Source of the DNA: Clostridium sp.
GTDB taxonomy: Bacteria; Bacillota; Clostridia; Clostridiales; Clostridiaceae
NCBI RefSeq assembly: GCF_017888565.1
Contig: NZ_JAGHFX010000018.1
Span: 100,783-164,782 of the forward strand
Length of the DNA stretch: 64,000 bases
Reading direction: 5' to 3'
A program made the translations under genes and the position numbers. The notes below the pieces were generated by a model. It made no database searches, had not been told where the DNA came from, and was given only the letters and a program-made list of their open reading frames with translations. This document shows positions 55,617-64,000 of the stretch, piece after piece; position 1 is the first letter of the stretch, and the number at the start of each line of letters is the position of its first letter.

Positions 55617-56918
55617 ATGGAAATTCTTGCATTAGGGGAAAAAATAAAGAGGAAAAGAAAAGAATTAGATATGACCCTTAAAGATTTAGCTGGAGATAGG
55701 ATAACCCCTGGACAAATAAGTTTAGTAGAATCAGGGAGATCTAATCCCTCTATGGATTTATTAGAATACTTAGCAGGTGCATTACAAACTTCAGTTGAGT
55801 ATTTAATGGAGTCTGAAGAAACTCAAGCGGAAAAAATTAGTATTTATTATGAACAAGTTGCTGAATCTTATATTTTATCAGGAGATTATATAACAGGAGA
55901 AAAATATATAGAAAATGCTTTATATTATGTAGAAAAATATAATTTAGAATATAGAAAAGCGAAAATACTATATCTAAGGGCTCAAATATATATGGCTAAG
56001 GACGAATTAACTTTAGCACAACAATTTTTCTTATCATCAAACGTAATATTTATTAAAAATAATAATTATGAAGAAATTATAAATACTTTTTTGAATTTGG
56101 GGAAAATAACATTAATGTTAAAAGCATATCATTCTGCCAATAGTTATTTAAGACAAGCTGAAAAGGTCTACTTAGATAACAGTATTGGAAATGATTCATT
56201 GCTTGGAGAAATATATTATTATATGGCGAGATCCTATTTTAAAACAGAAGATATTGGAAAGGCCATAGATTATTCATTTTTAGCAAAAAGTAAATTTGAG
56301 CAAGTTCATAATAGAGAAGAATATGCTAAAACTTTACTATTAATATCTGAGGAATATAATAAAAAGGGAGATCTAACTAATGCTATTAAATATTCTCAAA
56401 AAACTTTAGAAGTATATAAAGAGTTAGATGAACTTAATAATATATCTGAAATTGAGAATAACTTAGGTAAACTATTTTATGAATTCGAAAATATAGAAGA
56501 ATCCTTTAAACATTATGAAATTTCTAAAGAAATAAGAATAAGAAGAAAAGACTACAAGATAGTAGATACTCTAATAAATATATGTGAGAATTATATTAAA
56601 TTGAAGAATATTTCTAAGTGCGAGGAAGTATTAGAAGAAATTGATTCATATATAGAAGAAGAGGATATGGATAAATTAATAGATTTAAATATATTATGGT
56701 ATCGAATTTATACAATAAAAGAAATGACTAAAGAAGCGGAATATATTTTATTAGATACTTATAAGTTATCAAGAGCGAGTAATTTACAGAAGAAATCAGC
56801 TCAATTAGCAATTATGATAGGAAAGTTTTATATAGATAATAAGAGAGATTTTGAAGCAGCTAAATATTTAGATGAAGGAGTTAATATTTTTAAGGAAATA
56901 GGAATACTTAAAAATTAA
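55617..56918 (+). CDS. XRE-TPR regulator, copy 1 (RRNPP-like layout)
   Basis: A 433-residue protein. The XRE HTH (about 6-65; LGEKIKRKRKELDMTLKDLAGDRITPGQISLVESGRS) is followed by about 350 residues of TPR-type helical repeats (for example AKILYLRAQIYMAKDELTLAQQFF, YAKTLLLISEEYNKKGDLTNAIKYSQK). The layout matches peptide-responsive RRNPP regulators such as PlcR and the clostridial Qsr group, but no cognate peptide gene is evident. AAGGAAGAG precedes ATG 55617. A paralogue follows after 17 bases. Confidence 0.8.
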   Translation: MEILALGEKIKRKRKELDMTLKDLAGDRITPGQISLVESGRSNPSMDLLEYLAGALQTSVEYLMESEETQAEKISIYYEQVAESYILSGDYITGEKYIENALYYVEKYNLEYRKAKILYLRAQIYMAKDELTLAQQFFLSSNVIFIKNNNYEEIINTFLNLGKITLMLKAYHSANSYLRQAEKVYLDNSIGNDSLLGEIYYYMARSYFKTEDIGKAIDYSFLAKSKFEQVHNREEYAKTLLLISEEYNKKGDLTNAIKYSQKTLEVYKELDELNNISEIENNLGKLFYEFENIEESFKHYEISKEIRIRRKDYKIVDTLINICENYIKLKNISKCEEVLEEIDSYIEEEDMDKLIDLNILWYRIYTIKEMTKEAEYILLDTYKLSRASNLQKKSAQLAIMIGKFYIDNKRDFEAAKYLDEGVNIFKEIGILKN

Positions 56919-56935
56919 TTCAAGCGGGGGTTTAA

Positions 56936-58195
56936 ATGGAAATATTATCAACTGGAGAAAAGATTAAAAGAGCAAGGGTATATCAAGGGATAACTTTAAA
57001 AGAATTATGTGGAGATAAAGTATCCATATCAAAAATGAGCTGCATTGAAAATGGTAAAATAAAGGCAGATAAAGATATTCTAGAGTATATATCTAACAAG
57101 CTTACAATTGATTATAACTATTTAGTTAGAGATGTTGAAGAACAAATAGTTAGTAATCTTGAATTAATTAGAAATAATTCAATACCAGAAGATGAAATAG
57201 ATGATGTGATAAACCATAATTTAAATTATGCTTTAGAATATTCCTATGATGATTTAGCCTTTGAACTTATGCATATACTGTTTAATTTTTATGTAGAGAA
57301 AAATAAGGTTGAAAATATACAAATCATAATATCTCAATATTATGATTTATACCAAAAAAATAATACTCGTGAAAATACAATAACTTACTATATAGATATG
57401 GCTACTTTTTTTTATAGTATTAAAGAGTATAATGAAGCGATAAATTATTATAGTAGAGCAAGAGAACTTATAAAAGATTCTGATAAATTCGATAAAGAAA
57501 AATATTCATATATTTGCTATAAAGAAGGAAAAGCTTATGACAAATTAGGATTATTAGAAGAAACATATAGCTCCATAAAAGAATCGGTAGAGTACATAAA
57601 TTATATAGATAATGATATAGAAAAGGGGGACATATATCATTACTTTGCTTCTGCATGCATTAGGTTAAAGAAAAATGATGCAGATAAATATATAAAATTA
57701 GCTTATAAATATCAAAAGGAAAATCCAATGATTTTGGCTTTAGCAAAAGGAAAAAATGGAGAAAGTTATTTTTATGTAAATGAAAGAGAAAAGGCTATTA
57801 AAGAAATTAAAGAGGGAATAGAGTTATTTCCGCCTGATAATAAGGTGAATTATGTTAAGTTTTTGAATAAATGTATAAGAACTCTTTACAATAATGAAGA
57901 GTATGATACAGCATATGAAATTACTGATACAACATTAAATTTGGCTATTGATACAAATGATATAGTATTAGTAGAGGATTCATATTATTTAAAAGGAATG
58001 ATACTTCAAAAGAAGGGGTTATATATTCAAGCAGAAATGTATATGAATTTATCTTTAGATTCTTTATTTAAGTTTGCTAATAAGGAAAAAAGATATGAAA
58101 GATATTTAGACATGGCAGAAATGTATTATAAATTAGGAGAAGTGAAAGACTCCTTAAAATATTTTACGTTAGCCATGAAAATGGAAAAAGAATAA
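56936..58195 (+). CDS. XRE-TPR regulator, copy 2
   Basis: A 419-residue paralogue of the preceding gene. The starts match closely (MEILSTGEKIKRARVYQGIT against MEILALGEKIKRKRKELDMT), followed by TPR repeats throughout (AINYYSRARELIKDSDKFDK, AMYMNLSLDS-type units). The second HTH helix is altered (KVSISKMSCIENGK). AGCGGGGG precedes ATG 56936. The pair probably arose by tandem duplication and then diverged strongly. Confidence 0.8.
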   Translation: MEILSTGEKIKRARVYQGITLKELCGDKVSISKMSCIENGKIKADKDILEYISNKLTIDYNYLVRDVEEQIVSNLELIRNNSIPEDEIDDVINHNLNYALEYSYDDLAFELMHILFNFYVEKNKVENIQIIISQYYDLYQKNNTRENTITYYIDMATFFYSIKEYNEAINYYSRARELIKDSDKFDKEKYSYICYKEGKAYDKLGLLEETYSSIKESVEYINYIDNDIEKGDIYHYFASACIRLKKNDADKYIKLAYKYQKENPMILALAKGKNGESYFYVNEREKAIKEIKEGIELFPPDNKVNYVKFLNKCIRTLYNNEEYDTAYEITDTTLNLAIDTNDIVLVEDSYYLKGMILQKKGLYIQAEMYMNLSLDSLFKFANKEKRYERYLDMAEMYYKLGEVKDSLKYFTLAMKMEKE

Positions 58196-58537
58196 ATAAA
58201 AGGTACATTAGCCACCTTTTATTTATTCTTTTATTTGAACATTAACTTTATTTATCATAATAAAATCCTATAAATTTAACATTTGTCTACAATATTTATT
58301 TAATTTGTATAGTTTATTTAGATGGATGTAAAATTGCTGTTAATATGCTTAATATTGAGTATTTTGATAATATACCAGGCATAAAAAATAAGCCTCTCAT
58401 TAAATAATCAATCCTTTCTAAACTTTTTAGTTTATTATTATGATTAAATTATAGTTTAATATAAATATAAAAGCATTGACTTAAGTGCGGATATTTAAGT
58501 ACATTTAGGTTATTGAAAGTTAAATAAGTAAATTAAA
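58196..58537. other. Intergenic region between XRE-TPR pair and AraC gene
   Basis: A short hairpin (AAAAGGT 58198-58204 / ACCTTTT 58214-58220, then ATTTATTC) may end the upstream operon. The rest is A/T-rich. A 20-codon hydrophobic frame at 58322-58384 has no ribosome binding site and is not called a gene. Confidence 0.45.
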
Positions 58538-58578
58538 AAAGTACAAAGAAACCATAAAATTTGGTTTCTTTGTACTTT
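58538..58578 (-). terminator. Terminator of the AraC-type gene
   Basis: A 17-bp perfect stem (58538-58554 with 58562-58578). On the minus strand it is followed by TTTTTTAATT. Confidence 0.88.
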
Positions 58579-60643
58579 ATTTAATATTTTTTATTAAAAT
58601 TAGCTTAGCAGCATAACCTCTAAGTTCGGTAATTATATTTAATATTGTATTTTTCTTTGAATATTTAAATTCTATCTTAGGAAAAGATGCCTTGTGTAAA
58701 ATTTCTTTTTCTTCTTTATTAAGTCTATCAGGGGAGCCCATGGATAACCAATAATTGTAGGAAGATCCGACTCTTTCACTAATTTCATAAGTAATTATTC
58801 TAGATGATTTTTTGATATTTTCAATATTTAAAGAAATTTTTCTTTTATATATTTTTCTTTTACCGCGTTTAGTAAATATATCTTCAAAATTTTGCATTTC
58901 ATTTAATTCATCATTATATGAGTATAATAAAATGCAATATTCATCTTCTTTTTTAGTTACAATATATCCATTTTCCATTGCAACTATTTCGTCTCCTAAT
59001 TTACTAAGAAGGTAATATGCATAATAGGATGGCTTTCTAATTCCCATATCATTAACAAGCCCAGGAGATCCTATAAATACTTCATTTGTCAAACTTATTT
59101 CTTTTTCTAAAACATCAAAAGCTCTTAAAAAGCTTAAAGAGTTTTTATTAAAAAGGGTATTATGAATTATATATGGAAGCATATAAGCAGTATCATAAAT
59201 TTTATTTAGACTTTTATTGCATATAAAATCATCTTCAATAACATCTAAATTATATTCTTCAGCTAAAAAAGATTTTAGCGGCTTTTTTATATCTTCTGAT
59301 ATAATTGGTGTAAATTGAAATTTAAATCCAGAGACATCAATATAATCTATTTCTGAAAAATATTCAAAAAAACTAGTTAATACTTGCTTGTATTTATCAA
59401 AAGTAAAATTAGAATTATCAATTAGTATAAGTGGCTTTAAACCTATATAATCTAAAAATTCTATTACACTTTTAGCCTTATTCCAATTATAAAAGTCAGC
59501 TTTAGGAAATACCCCCATATCACTATTAAACATGTTTTCAAGTCTTGCATAATTAAAGTGAAGTTCTTCTTGAATTTCTTCAAGAATATCTTTATTATCT
59601 TCTAATAATAAATCAAAGGCGTCATCTAAGTTTATAACTTCCCTATAATCCTTGTCGAATTCTCTAAGACTATCATCCATATTTATATGAATTTTCCATA
59701 GTTTATTTTCATAATTAAAACGTTCATAATCATCTAATTCAGAAGATAAATATTCAAGGGCATCTTCAAGATTTAATATTTCTATGTTTTTAATTGATTC
59801 TAGTTCTTTTTCAGTTAATTTATTTTTTTTTCTATATTGAAGTGGAGTACAACCATAATAATTTTTAAAGTTTTTATTTAAATATCTTACATGAGAAAAA
59901 CCAACTTCATCTGATATATCCGAAATACTTAAATCACTATCTAATAAAAGTTTAACTGATTCTTCAACTCTAGTTTGATTAACTAAATCAGTAAAACTAT
60001 ACCCAGTTGCATATTTAATCTCATGAGATAAGTAATGAGGACTTAAAAATTCTTTTTTAGCAATTTCTTGTAAAGTAATATTACTATCATAATTATTAAA
60101 TATATATTTAGAAATTCTGTGATATCTAGCTAGCTGTTCAGTTTTCTCTTTTAACTCTTCCTTTTCATAAGTTAAGTAATGGAAGTTATTTATAAGATGA
60201 TACAATAAATCTATTAAAATTGATTCAATTTCCTTATCATAATCGTCAATCTTTTGAACAGCCTCACATAAAAGTTTAGCTAGAAAATTTCTAAGTAAAT
60301 CATATTCTTCACCTTCTTGAGCACCATCATCAGTAGAGTTTGTATAGAAGAATATATTGTTTATATCTTTATAGTATTTCTCAAAAAAGTATGGATCTAT
60401 ATGAAATATTAATACCTTATTATCTTCGTTACTGTAGATTCTGTGAGATTCATCAACATTTATTATTTCTAGTTCTTTTTCAAGGACTTCAAAGGAGTCA
60501 GTATCTATAGTAACATTAATACTTCCACGTAACACATATAGTATTTCAATTGAGTTATGCCAATGTATTGGATATTCTCTTATATTTGCATATGATATTT
60601 TAATTGGGGAATCTGTTGGATAGCTAACAAATTCTCTTCTCAT
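58577..60643 (-). CDS. AraC-family regulator fused to a degenerate GH39-like domain
   Basis: A 688-residue protein. A cupin-type sensing domain is N-terminal (HWHNSIEILYVLRGSINVTI). The AraC HTH pair lies at about 180-280 (ITLQEIAKKEFLSPHYLSHEIK, then DLSISDISDEVGFSHVRYLNKNFKNYYGCTPLQYRKK). The C-terminal 380 residues resemble GH39 xylosidase barrels (GSPGLVNDMGIRKPSYYAYYLLSKLG and SSYNYWLSMGSPDRLNKEE), but the usual acid/base NEP motif is not visible, so it may bind rather than cut sugar. AAAGGAGGTGATTTT precedes the ATG. It is divergent from clpB. Confidence 0.85.
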   Translation of the reverse strand: MRREFVSYPTDSPIKISYANIREYPIHWHNSIEILYVLRGSINVTIDTDSFEVLEKELEIINVDESHRIYSNEDNKVLIFHIDPYFFEKYYKDINNIFFYTNSTDDGAQEGEEYDLLRNFLAKLLCEAVQKIDDYDKEIESILIDLLYHLINNFHYLTYEKEELKEKTEQLARYHRISKYIFNNYDSNITLQEIAKKEFLSPHYLSHEIKYATGYSFTDLVNQTRVEESVKLLLDSDLSISDISDEVGFSHVRYLNKNFKNYYGCTPLQYRKKNKLTEKELESIKNIEILNLEDALEYLSSELDDYERFNYENKLWKIHINMDDSLREFDKDYREVINLDDAFDLLLEDNKDILEEIQEELHFNYARLENMFNSDMGVFPKADFYNWNKAKSVIEFLDYIGLKPLILIDNSNFTFDKYKQVLTSFFEYFSEIDYIDVSGFKFQFTPIISEDIKKPLKSFLAEEYNLDVIEDDFICNKSLNKIYDTAYMLPYIIHNTLFNKNSLSFLRAFDVLEKEISLTNEVFIGSPGLVNDMGIRKPSYYAYYLLSKLGDEIVAMENGYIVTKKEDEYCILLYSYNDELNEMQNFEDIFTKRGKRKIYKRKISLNIENIKKSSRIITYEISERVGSSYNYWLSMGSPDRLNKEEKEILHKASFPKIEFKYSKKNTILNIITELRGYAAKLILIKNIK

Positions 60644-60735
60644 AAAATCACCTCCTTTCTAATAAATCTAAATTATAATTTAATTATAGTCTATTTACAG
60701 GTAAATAGAAAATTTTTAGGAAAATAAAAATAAAC

Positions 60736-60765
60736 TTTGACTTTCTTTGACTATTGTATTATTAT
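60736..60765 (+). promoter_or_regulatory. clpB promoter with CtsR-type operator
   Basis: TTTGACTTTCTTTGACT (60736-60752) read on the minus strand is AGTCAAA-GAA-AGTCAAA, a full match to the CtsR direct repeat RGTCAAANANRGTCAAA. TTGACT (60737-60742) and TATTAT (60760-60765) with a 17-base spacer form the promoter it overlaps. Confidence 0.85.
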
Positions 60766-60822
60766 ATGAATATAGGTTATATTAAATATGCTTAAATAAA
60801 TGAATGCGAGGAGGAGTGAAGC

Positions 60823-63417
60823 ATGAACATTGATAAAATGACCTTAAGAGTGCAAGAAGTGCTAAATAATGCTAGCTTATTAGCTGTTAAATATAGTCAT
60901 CAACAAGTAGAGTTAATACATCTATTTGCAGCATTAATAGAACAAGAGGATGGATTAATACCAAACATTTTAACTAAGATGGGAGTCAGAGTTAAATTAT
61001 TAGATGAAGATGTGAATAAAGTATTAGATAAAAAGCCAAAGGTTTTAGGAGATGGAGCTAACTCCTCCGGGGTTTATGCTACAAGGCAAATTGAAGAAGT
61101 CTTAGTTAAGGCTGAAGATATAGCTAAAAAGTTTGAGGATTCTTATATAAGTGTAGAGCATTTAATGCTTGCAATAATTGAAGTAGATAAAAATGGAGAA
61201 GTTAAAAATTTATTAGATAAATATAATATAAATAAGAAGAATTTCATGGAAGTTCTAAAAGAAGTAAGAGGAAATCAAAGAGTAGAAACACAAGACCCTG
61301 AAGGGACTTATGATGCTTTAGGTAAATATGGTACTAATCTTACAGACTTAGCTAAAAAACATAAACTTGATCCTGTTATAGGAAGAGATGATGAAATTAG
61401 AAGAACTATTAGAATACTTTCAAGAAGAACAAAAAATAATCCAGTATTAATTGGAGAACCAGGAGTTGGTAAAACTGCAATTGTAGAAGGATTGGCAGAA
61501 AGAATAGTTAGAGGAGATGTACCAGAAGGATTAAAAGATAGGATTATTTTCTCTTTAGATATGGGTTCACTTATTGCTGGAGCTAAATATAGAGGTGAAT
61601 TTGAAGAAAGATTAAAAGCTGTATTAAAAGAAGTTCAAAGTAGCGAAGGCAGAATAATCCTATTTATAGATGAAATTCATACTATAGTTGGTGCAGGAAA
61701 AACTGATGGAGCTATGGATGCAGGTAATTTAATAAAGCCATTACTAGCAAGAGGAGAGCTTCATTGTATAGGAGCTACAACTTTTGACGAATATAGACAA
61801 TATATAGAAAAAGATAAAGCACTAGAAAGAAGATTCCAACCTGTAGTTGTAGAAGAACCTACAGTAGAAGATGCTATATCAATATTAAGAGGATTAAAAG
61901 AAAGATTTGAAATTCATCATGGTGTAAGAATACATGATACCGCATTAATAGCAGCAGCCAAATTATCTAATAGATATATTCAAGATAGATATCTACCAGA
62001 TAAAGCTATAGATTTAATAGATGAAGCTGGAGCAATGATAAGAACAGAAATAGATTCATTACCAACAGAATTGGATAACATAAGAAGAAAGCAGTTCCAA
62101 TTAGAAATTGAAAAAGAAGCTTTAACTAAAGAAAACGATGAAGGCTCTAAGAAAAAGCTGGCAGCATTAGAAAAAGAAATAGCAGAATTAAAAGCTAAAA
62201 ACGATGAAATGACAGCGAAATTTGAAAAGGAAAAAGGGGCAATAGTTAGTTTAAGAGATTTAAAATCTAAATTAGATGATGCAAGAGGCGATTTGGAGGC
62301 TGCTCAAAGAAACTATGACTATAACAAGGCAGCAGAAATTCAATATAGTGTAATTCCAGCATTAGAAGAAGAAATTAAACAAAAGGAAGTAGATGTAAAA
62401 GAAAACTATGAAGGAGCTCTTTTAAAAGAAGAAGTAACAGAAGAGGAAGTTTCAAAGATTCTTTCTAAGTGGACTGGAATTCCAGTTACTAATTTATTAG
62501 AAGGGGAAAGAGAAAAGCTTCTAAGATTAGAAAGTGAAATGCAAGGAAGAGTAATTGGCCAAGAAGAGGCTATAACAGCTGTTTCTAATGCAATATTAAG
62601 AGCAAGAGCAGGCTTGAAAGATGTAAATAAACCAATTGGTTCATTTATATTCTTAGGTCCTACAGGAGTTGGTAAAACAGAACTTGCAAAAACTTTAGCA
62701 AGAAACTTATTTGATTCTGAAGAAAATATAATAAGAATTGATATGTCTGAGTATATGGAAAAGCATTCTGTATCTAGATTAGTTGGAGCGCCTCCAGGAT
62801 ATGTAGGATATGATGAAGGTGGTCAACTTACTGAAGCTGTAAGAAGGAATCCATATAGTGTAATATTATTTGATGAAATTGAAAAGGCACATGAAGATGT
62901 ATTTAATATATTCTTACAAATCTTAGATGATGGTAGGTTAACAGATAATAAAGGTAAAACTGTTGATTTTAAAAATACAATAATAATTATGACATCAAAT
63001 ATAGGAAGTAGCTATCTTTTAGAAAATAAAAATGAAGATGTAGTTGATGATAACATAAGAGCTCAGGTTATGAATGAAATGAAGTTAAGATTTAAACCAG
63101 AGTTTCTAAATAGAGTAGATGACATAATTATGTTTAAGCCATTATCAGAAAATGGAATCAAGAAGATAATAGATATATTCTTAAAAGAAGTTTCAAGTAG
63201 ATTAAAGGATAAAAATATTACTTTAGAAGTAACAGATGAAGCAAAGACAATTATGGCAAAAGAAGGTTATGATCCAGTATATGGAGCAAGACCTTTAAAG
63301 AGATATATACAAAATAGCCTAGAAAATAATTTAGCAAGAAAGATTATAAAAGGTGAAATTGGATATGGATCAAATGTAGTTGTTGATGCAGAGGAAGAAG
63401 AAATAGTAATTAGGTGA
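60823..63417 (+). CDS. clpB: ATP-dependent disaggregase ClpB
   Basis: An 864-residue Hsp100 chaperone. The N-domain has two repeats (about 1-145); AAA1 has Walker A GEPGVGKT near 211; the coiled-coil M-domain is at about 410-530 (KKKLAALEKEIAELKAKNDE); AAA2 has Walker A GPTGVGKT near 611. The full M-domain and lack of a ClpP-binding IGF loop make it ClpB rather than ClpC. Stress control by CtsR is implied by the operator. GAGGAGGAG precedes ATG 60823. Confidence 0.97.
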   Translation: MNIDKMTLRVQEVLNNASLLAVKYSHQQVELIHLFAALIEQEDGLIPNILTKMGVRVKLLDEDVNKVLDKKPKVLGDGANSSGVYATRQIEEVLVKAEDIAKKFEDSYISVEHLMLAIIEVDKNGEVKNLLDKYNINKKNFMEVLKEVRGNQRVETQDPEGTYDALGKYGTNLTDLAKKHKLDPVIGRDDEIRRTIRILSRRTKNNPVLIGEPGVGKTAIVEGLAERIVRGDVPEGLKDRIIFSLDMGSLIAGAKYRGEFEERLKAVLKEVQSSEGRIILFIDEIHTIVGAGKTDGAMDAGNLIKPLLARGELHCIGATTFDEYRQYIEKDKALERRFQPVVVEEPTVEDAISILRGLKERFEIHHGVRIHDTALIAAAKLSNRYIQDRYLPDKAIDLIDEAGAMIRTEIDSLPTELDNIRRKQFQLEIEKEALTKENDEGSKKKLAALEKEIAELKAKNDEMTAKFEKEKGAIVSLRDLKSKLDDARGDLEAAQRNYDYNKAAEIQYSVIPALEEEIKQKEVDVKENYEGALLKEEVTEEEVSKILSKWTGIPVTNLLEGEREKLLRLESEMQGRVIGQEEAITAVSNAILRARAGLKDVNKPIGSFIFLGPTGVGKTELAKTLARNLFDSEENIIRIDMSEYMEKHSVSRLVGAPPGYVGYDEGGQLTEAVRRNPYSVILFDEIEKAHEDVFNIFLQILDDGRLTDNKGKTVDFKNTIIIMTSNIGSSYLLENKNEDVVDDNIRAQVMNEMKLRFKPEFLNRVDDIIMFKPLSENGIKKIIDIFLKEVSSRLKDKNITLEVTDEAKTIMAKEGYDPVYGARPLKRYIQNSLENNLARKIIKGEIGYGSNVVVDAEEEEIVIR

Positions 63418-63429
63418 GAATATAAAGGC

Positions 63430-63656
63430 TAAGATAAATAGATATGTTTCATAAGCTAAATAGCTATGAAGGAATTGAATACTTAGTAAAGTGTAGCGTA
63501 GATACGACTGAGCTTAGTATGAAAGTTGATCTAGTGAATACTGCCTGAAGTAGATATTCCTATAAATAATAGAAAAACTACTATGCCAACAGTTTTGGTT
63601 AACTCGATGTGATCAGAGAATTAAGCAACGCTAAGGCCTAGTAGTTTTTCACTTTT
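63430..63656 (+). ncRNA. Unidentified structured RNA candidate
   Basis: No open frame, but ordered pairings: a hairpin TTCATA-A-GCTA / TAGC-TATGAA (63448-63470); AGGAAT (63470-63475) with ATTCCT (63556-63561) closing a branched domain with little A/T simplicity (GTAGCGTAGATACGACTGAGC); and a long final stem GAAAAACTACTATGCC (63572-63587) with GGCCTAGTAGTTTTTC (63635-63650), then ACTTTTTAC. Position between clpB and tRNAs and the terminator-like end suggest a stable ncRNA. I could not assign it; 6S RNA and the raiA motif are possibilities only. Confidence 0.5.
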
Positions 63657-63707
63657 TACTTTTAACTATTCATTAAAAAATTGCAAAGTAATTTTAAAAA
63701 AAAGGTG

Positions 63708-63737
63708 TTGACAAAATCCGACCTTTTGCGGTATTAT
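63708..63737 (+). promoter_or_regulatory. Promoter of the tRNA cluster
   Basis: TTGACA (63708-63713) and TATTAT (63732-63737) with an 18-base spacer, about 19 bases before tRNA-Arg. Confidence 0.8.
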
Positions 63738-63755
63738 ATACAACGTAGCAAATAT

Positions 63756-63832
<77 letters not shown>

Positions 63833-63838
63833 AGCTAT

Positions 63839-63914
63839 GGTTTACTAGCTCAATCGGTAGAGCACTTGACTTTTAATCAAGGTGTACCGGGTTCGATTCC
63901 CGGGTAAGCCACCA
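63839..63914 (+). tRNA. tRNA-Lys (TTT)
   Basis: 76 bases with encoded CCA. Acceptor GGTTTAC/GTAAGCC (one wobble). Anticodon loop CTTTTAA between CTTGA and TCAAG gives anticodon TTT. T-arm CCGGG-TTCGATT-CCCGG. Confidence 0.97.
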
Positions 63915-63917
63915 CTT

Positions 63918-63992
63918 GCGGAAGTGGCTCAATGGTAGAGCGTCACCTTGCCAAGGTGAATGTTGCGGGTTCGAGTCCCGTCTTTCGCTCCA
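63918..63992 (+). tRNA. tRNA-Gly (GCC)
   Basis: 75 bases with encoded CCA. Acceptor GCGGAAG/CTTTCGC (one wobble). Anticodon loop TTGCCAA between TCACC and GGTGA gives anticodon GCC (63950-63952). It lies 3 bases after tRNA-Lys, so the cluster may continue past the window. Confidence 0.97.
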
Positions 63993-64000
63993 TAAGAAAA

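Noticed and set aside
58322..58384. 20-codon hydrophobic frame (MDVKLLLICLILSILIIYQA) after the XRE-TPR pair, considered as a signalling peptide
   Set aside because: There is no ribosome binding site, no charged signal-peptide N-terminus followed by a mature region, and it lies beyond a probable terminator.
63430..63656. T-box leader or tmRNA
   Set aside because: There is no T-box antiterminator sequence (GGGTGG-type), no coding gene directly downstream, and no tmRNA acceptor or tag frame.

Overview
The window comes from a low-GC, spore-former-type Firmicute, most likely a Clostridium sensu stricto (inference). The evidence is strongly A/T-biased codon use, strong AGGAGG/GGGGG ribosome binding sites, TTG and GTG starts, an L27 with a cleavable N-terminal extension next to its protease Prp, an L21 leader, a SAM-I riboswitch, a CtsR-type operator at clpB and many short intrinsic terminators. 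Coding density is high. Nearly all genes are on the + strand; the exceptions are a D,D-carboxypeptidase, an FtsH paralogue and an AraC-type regulator.

Layout. 1-9 kb is a conserved housekeeping block: radical SAM protein, DUF2344, RNase G/E, rplU-prp-rpmA, obgE-yhbY-nadD-yqeK, an LCP cell-wall enzyme and an RluA-type pseudouridine synthase. 9-14.3 kb holds dacF, a comEA broken by one in-frame stop, small membrane and lipoproteins, and rlmD. 14.3-15 kb is a graveyard with a WYL-regulator tail. 15.1-19.2 kb carries purine salvage (NCS2 permease plus adenine deaminase) and a YczE-type membrane protein flanked by two near-identical hairpins. 19.4-26.7 kb is a four-gene polysaccharide cluster: a triple-NodB deacetylase, a PilZ-GT2 processive synthase, a degenerate NodB protein with a beta-rich C-terminal domain, and a GH18-like hydrolase. 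I regard this as the best candidate in the window for an undescribed system. 27-33.4 kb is a beta-glucoside/cellobiose system (two GH1 enzymes, an RpiR regulator, PTS IIB-IIC-IIA).

33.6-35.3 kb has a short secreted thioester-domain protein, a PAP2 phosphatase and a small helical protein. 35.4-42.5 kb is a maltodextrin regulon (PucR-like regulator, malE-malF-malG, LacI-type regulator, malQ); three promoter regions share a TGGAAACGnTACC operator, and no transporter ATPase gene is present. 42.6-46 kb has a DUF503 protein and the SAM-riboswitch-controlled metNIQ methionine importer. 46-50.5 kb has a beta-lactamase-like lipoprotein, AlaX, an amidase, a decayed gene with palindromes and an XRE-type protein. 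50.7-58.2 kb has an FtsH paralogue, two related proteins of unknown function (one with a YkvA domain), RNase HI and two tandem XRE-TPR regulators. 58.5-64 kb has an AraC regulator fused to a degenerate GH39-like domain, clpB under a CtsR-type operator, an unidentified structured RNA, and a tRNA cluster (Arg-TCT, Lys-TTT, Gly-GCC).

Starts were often moved downstream of the longest open frame to the codon that matches a ribosome binding site; this is stated per gene. No CRISPR array, insertion sequence, rRNA gene or replication origin was seen.
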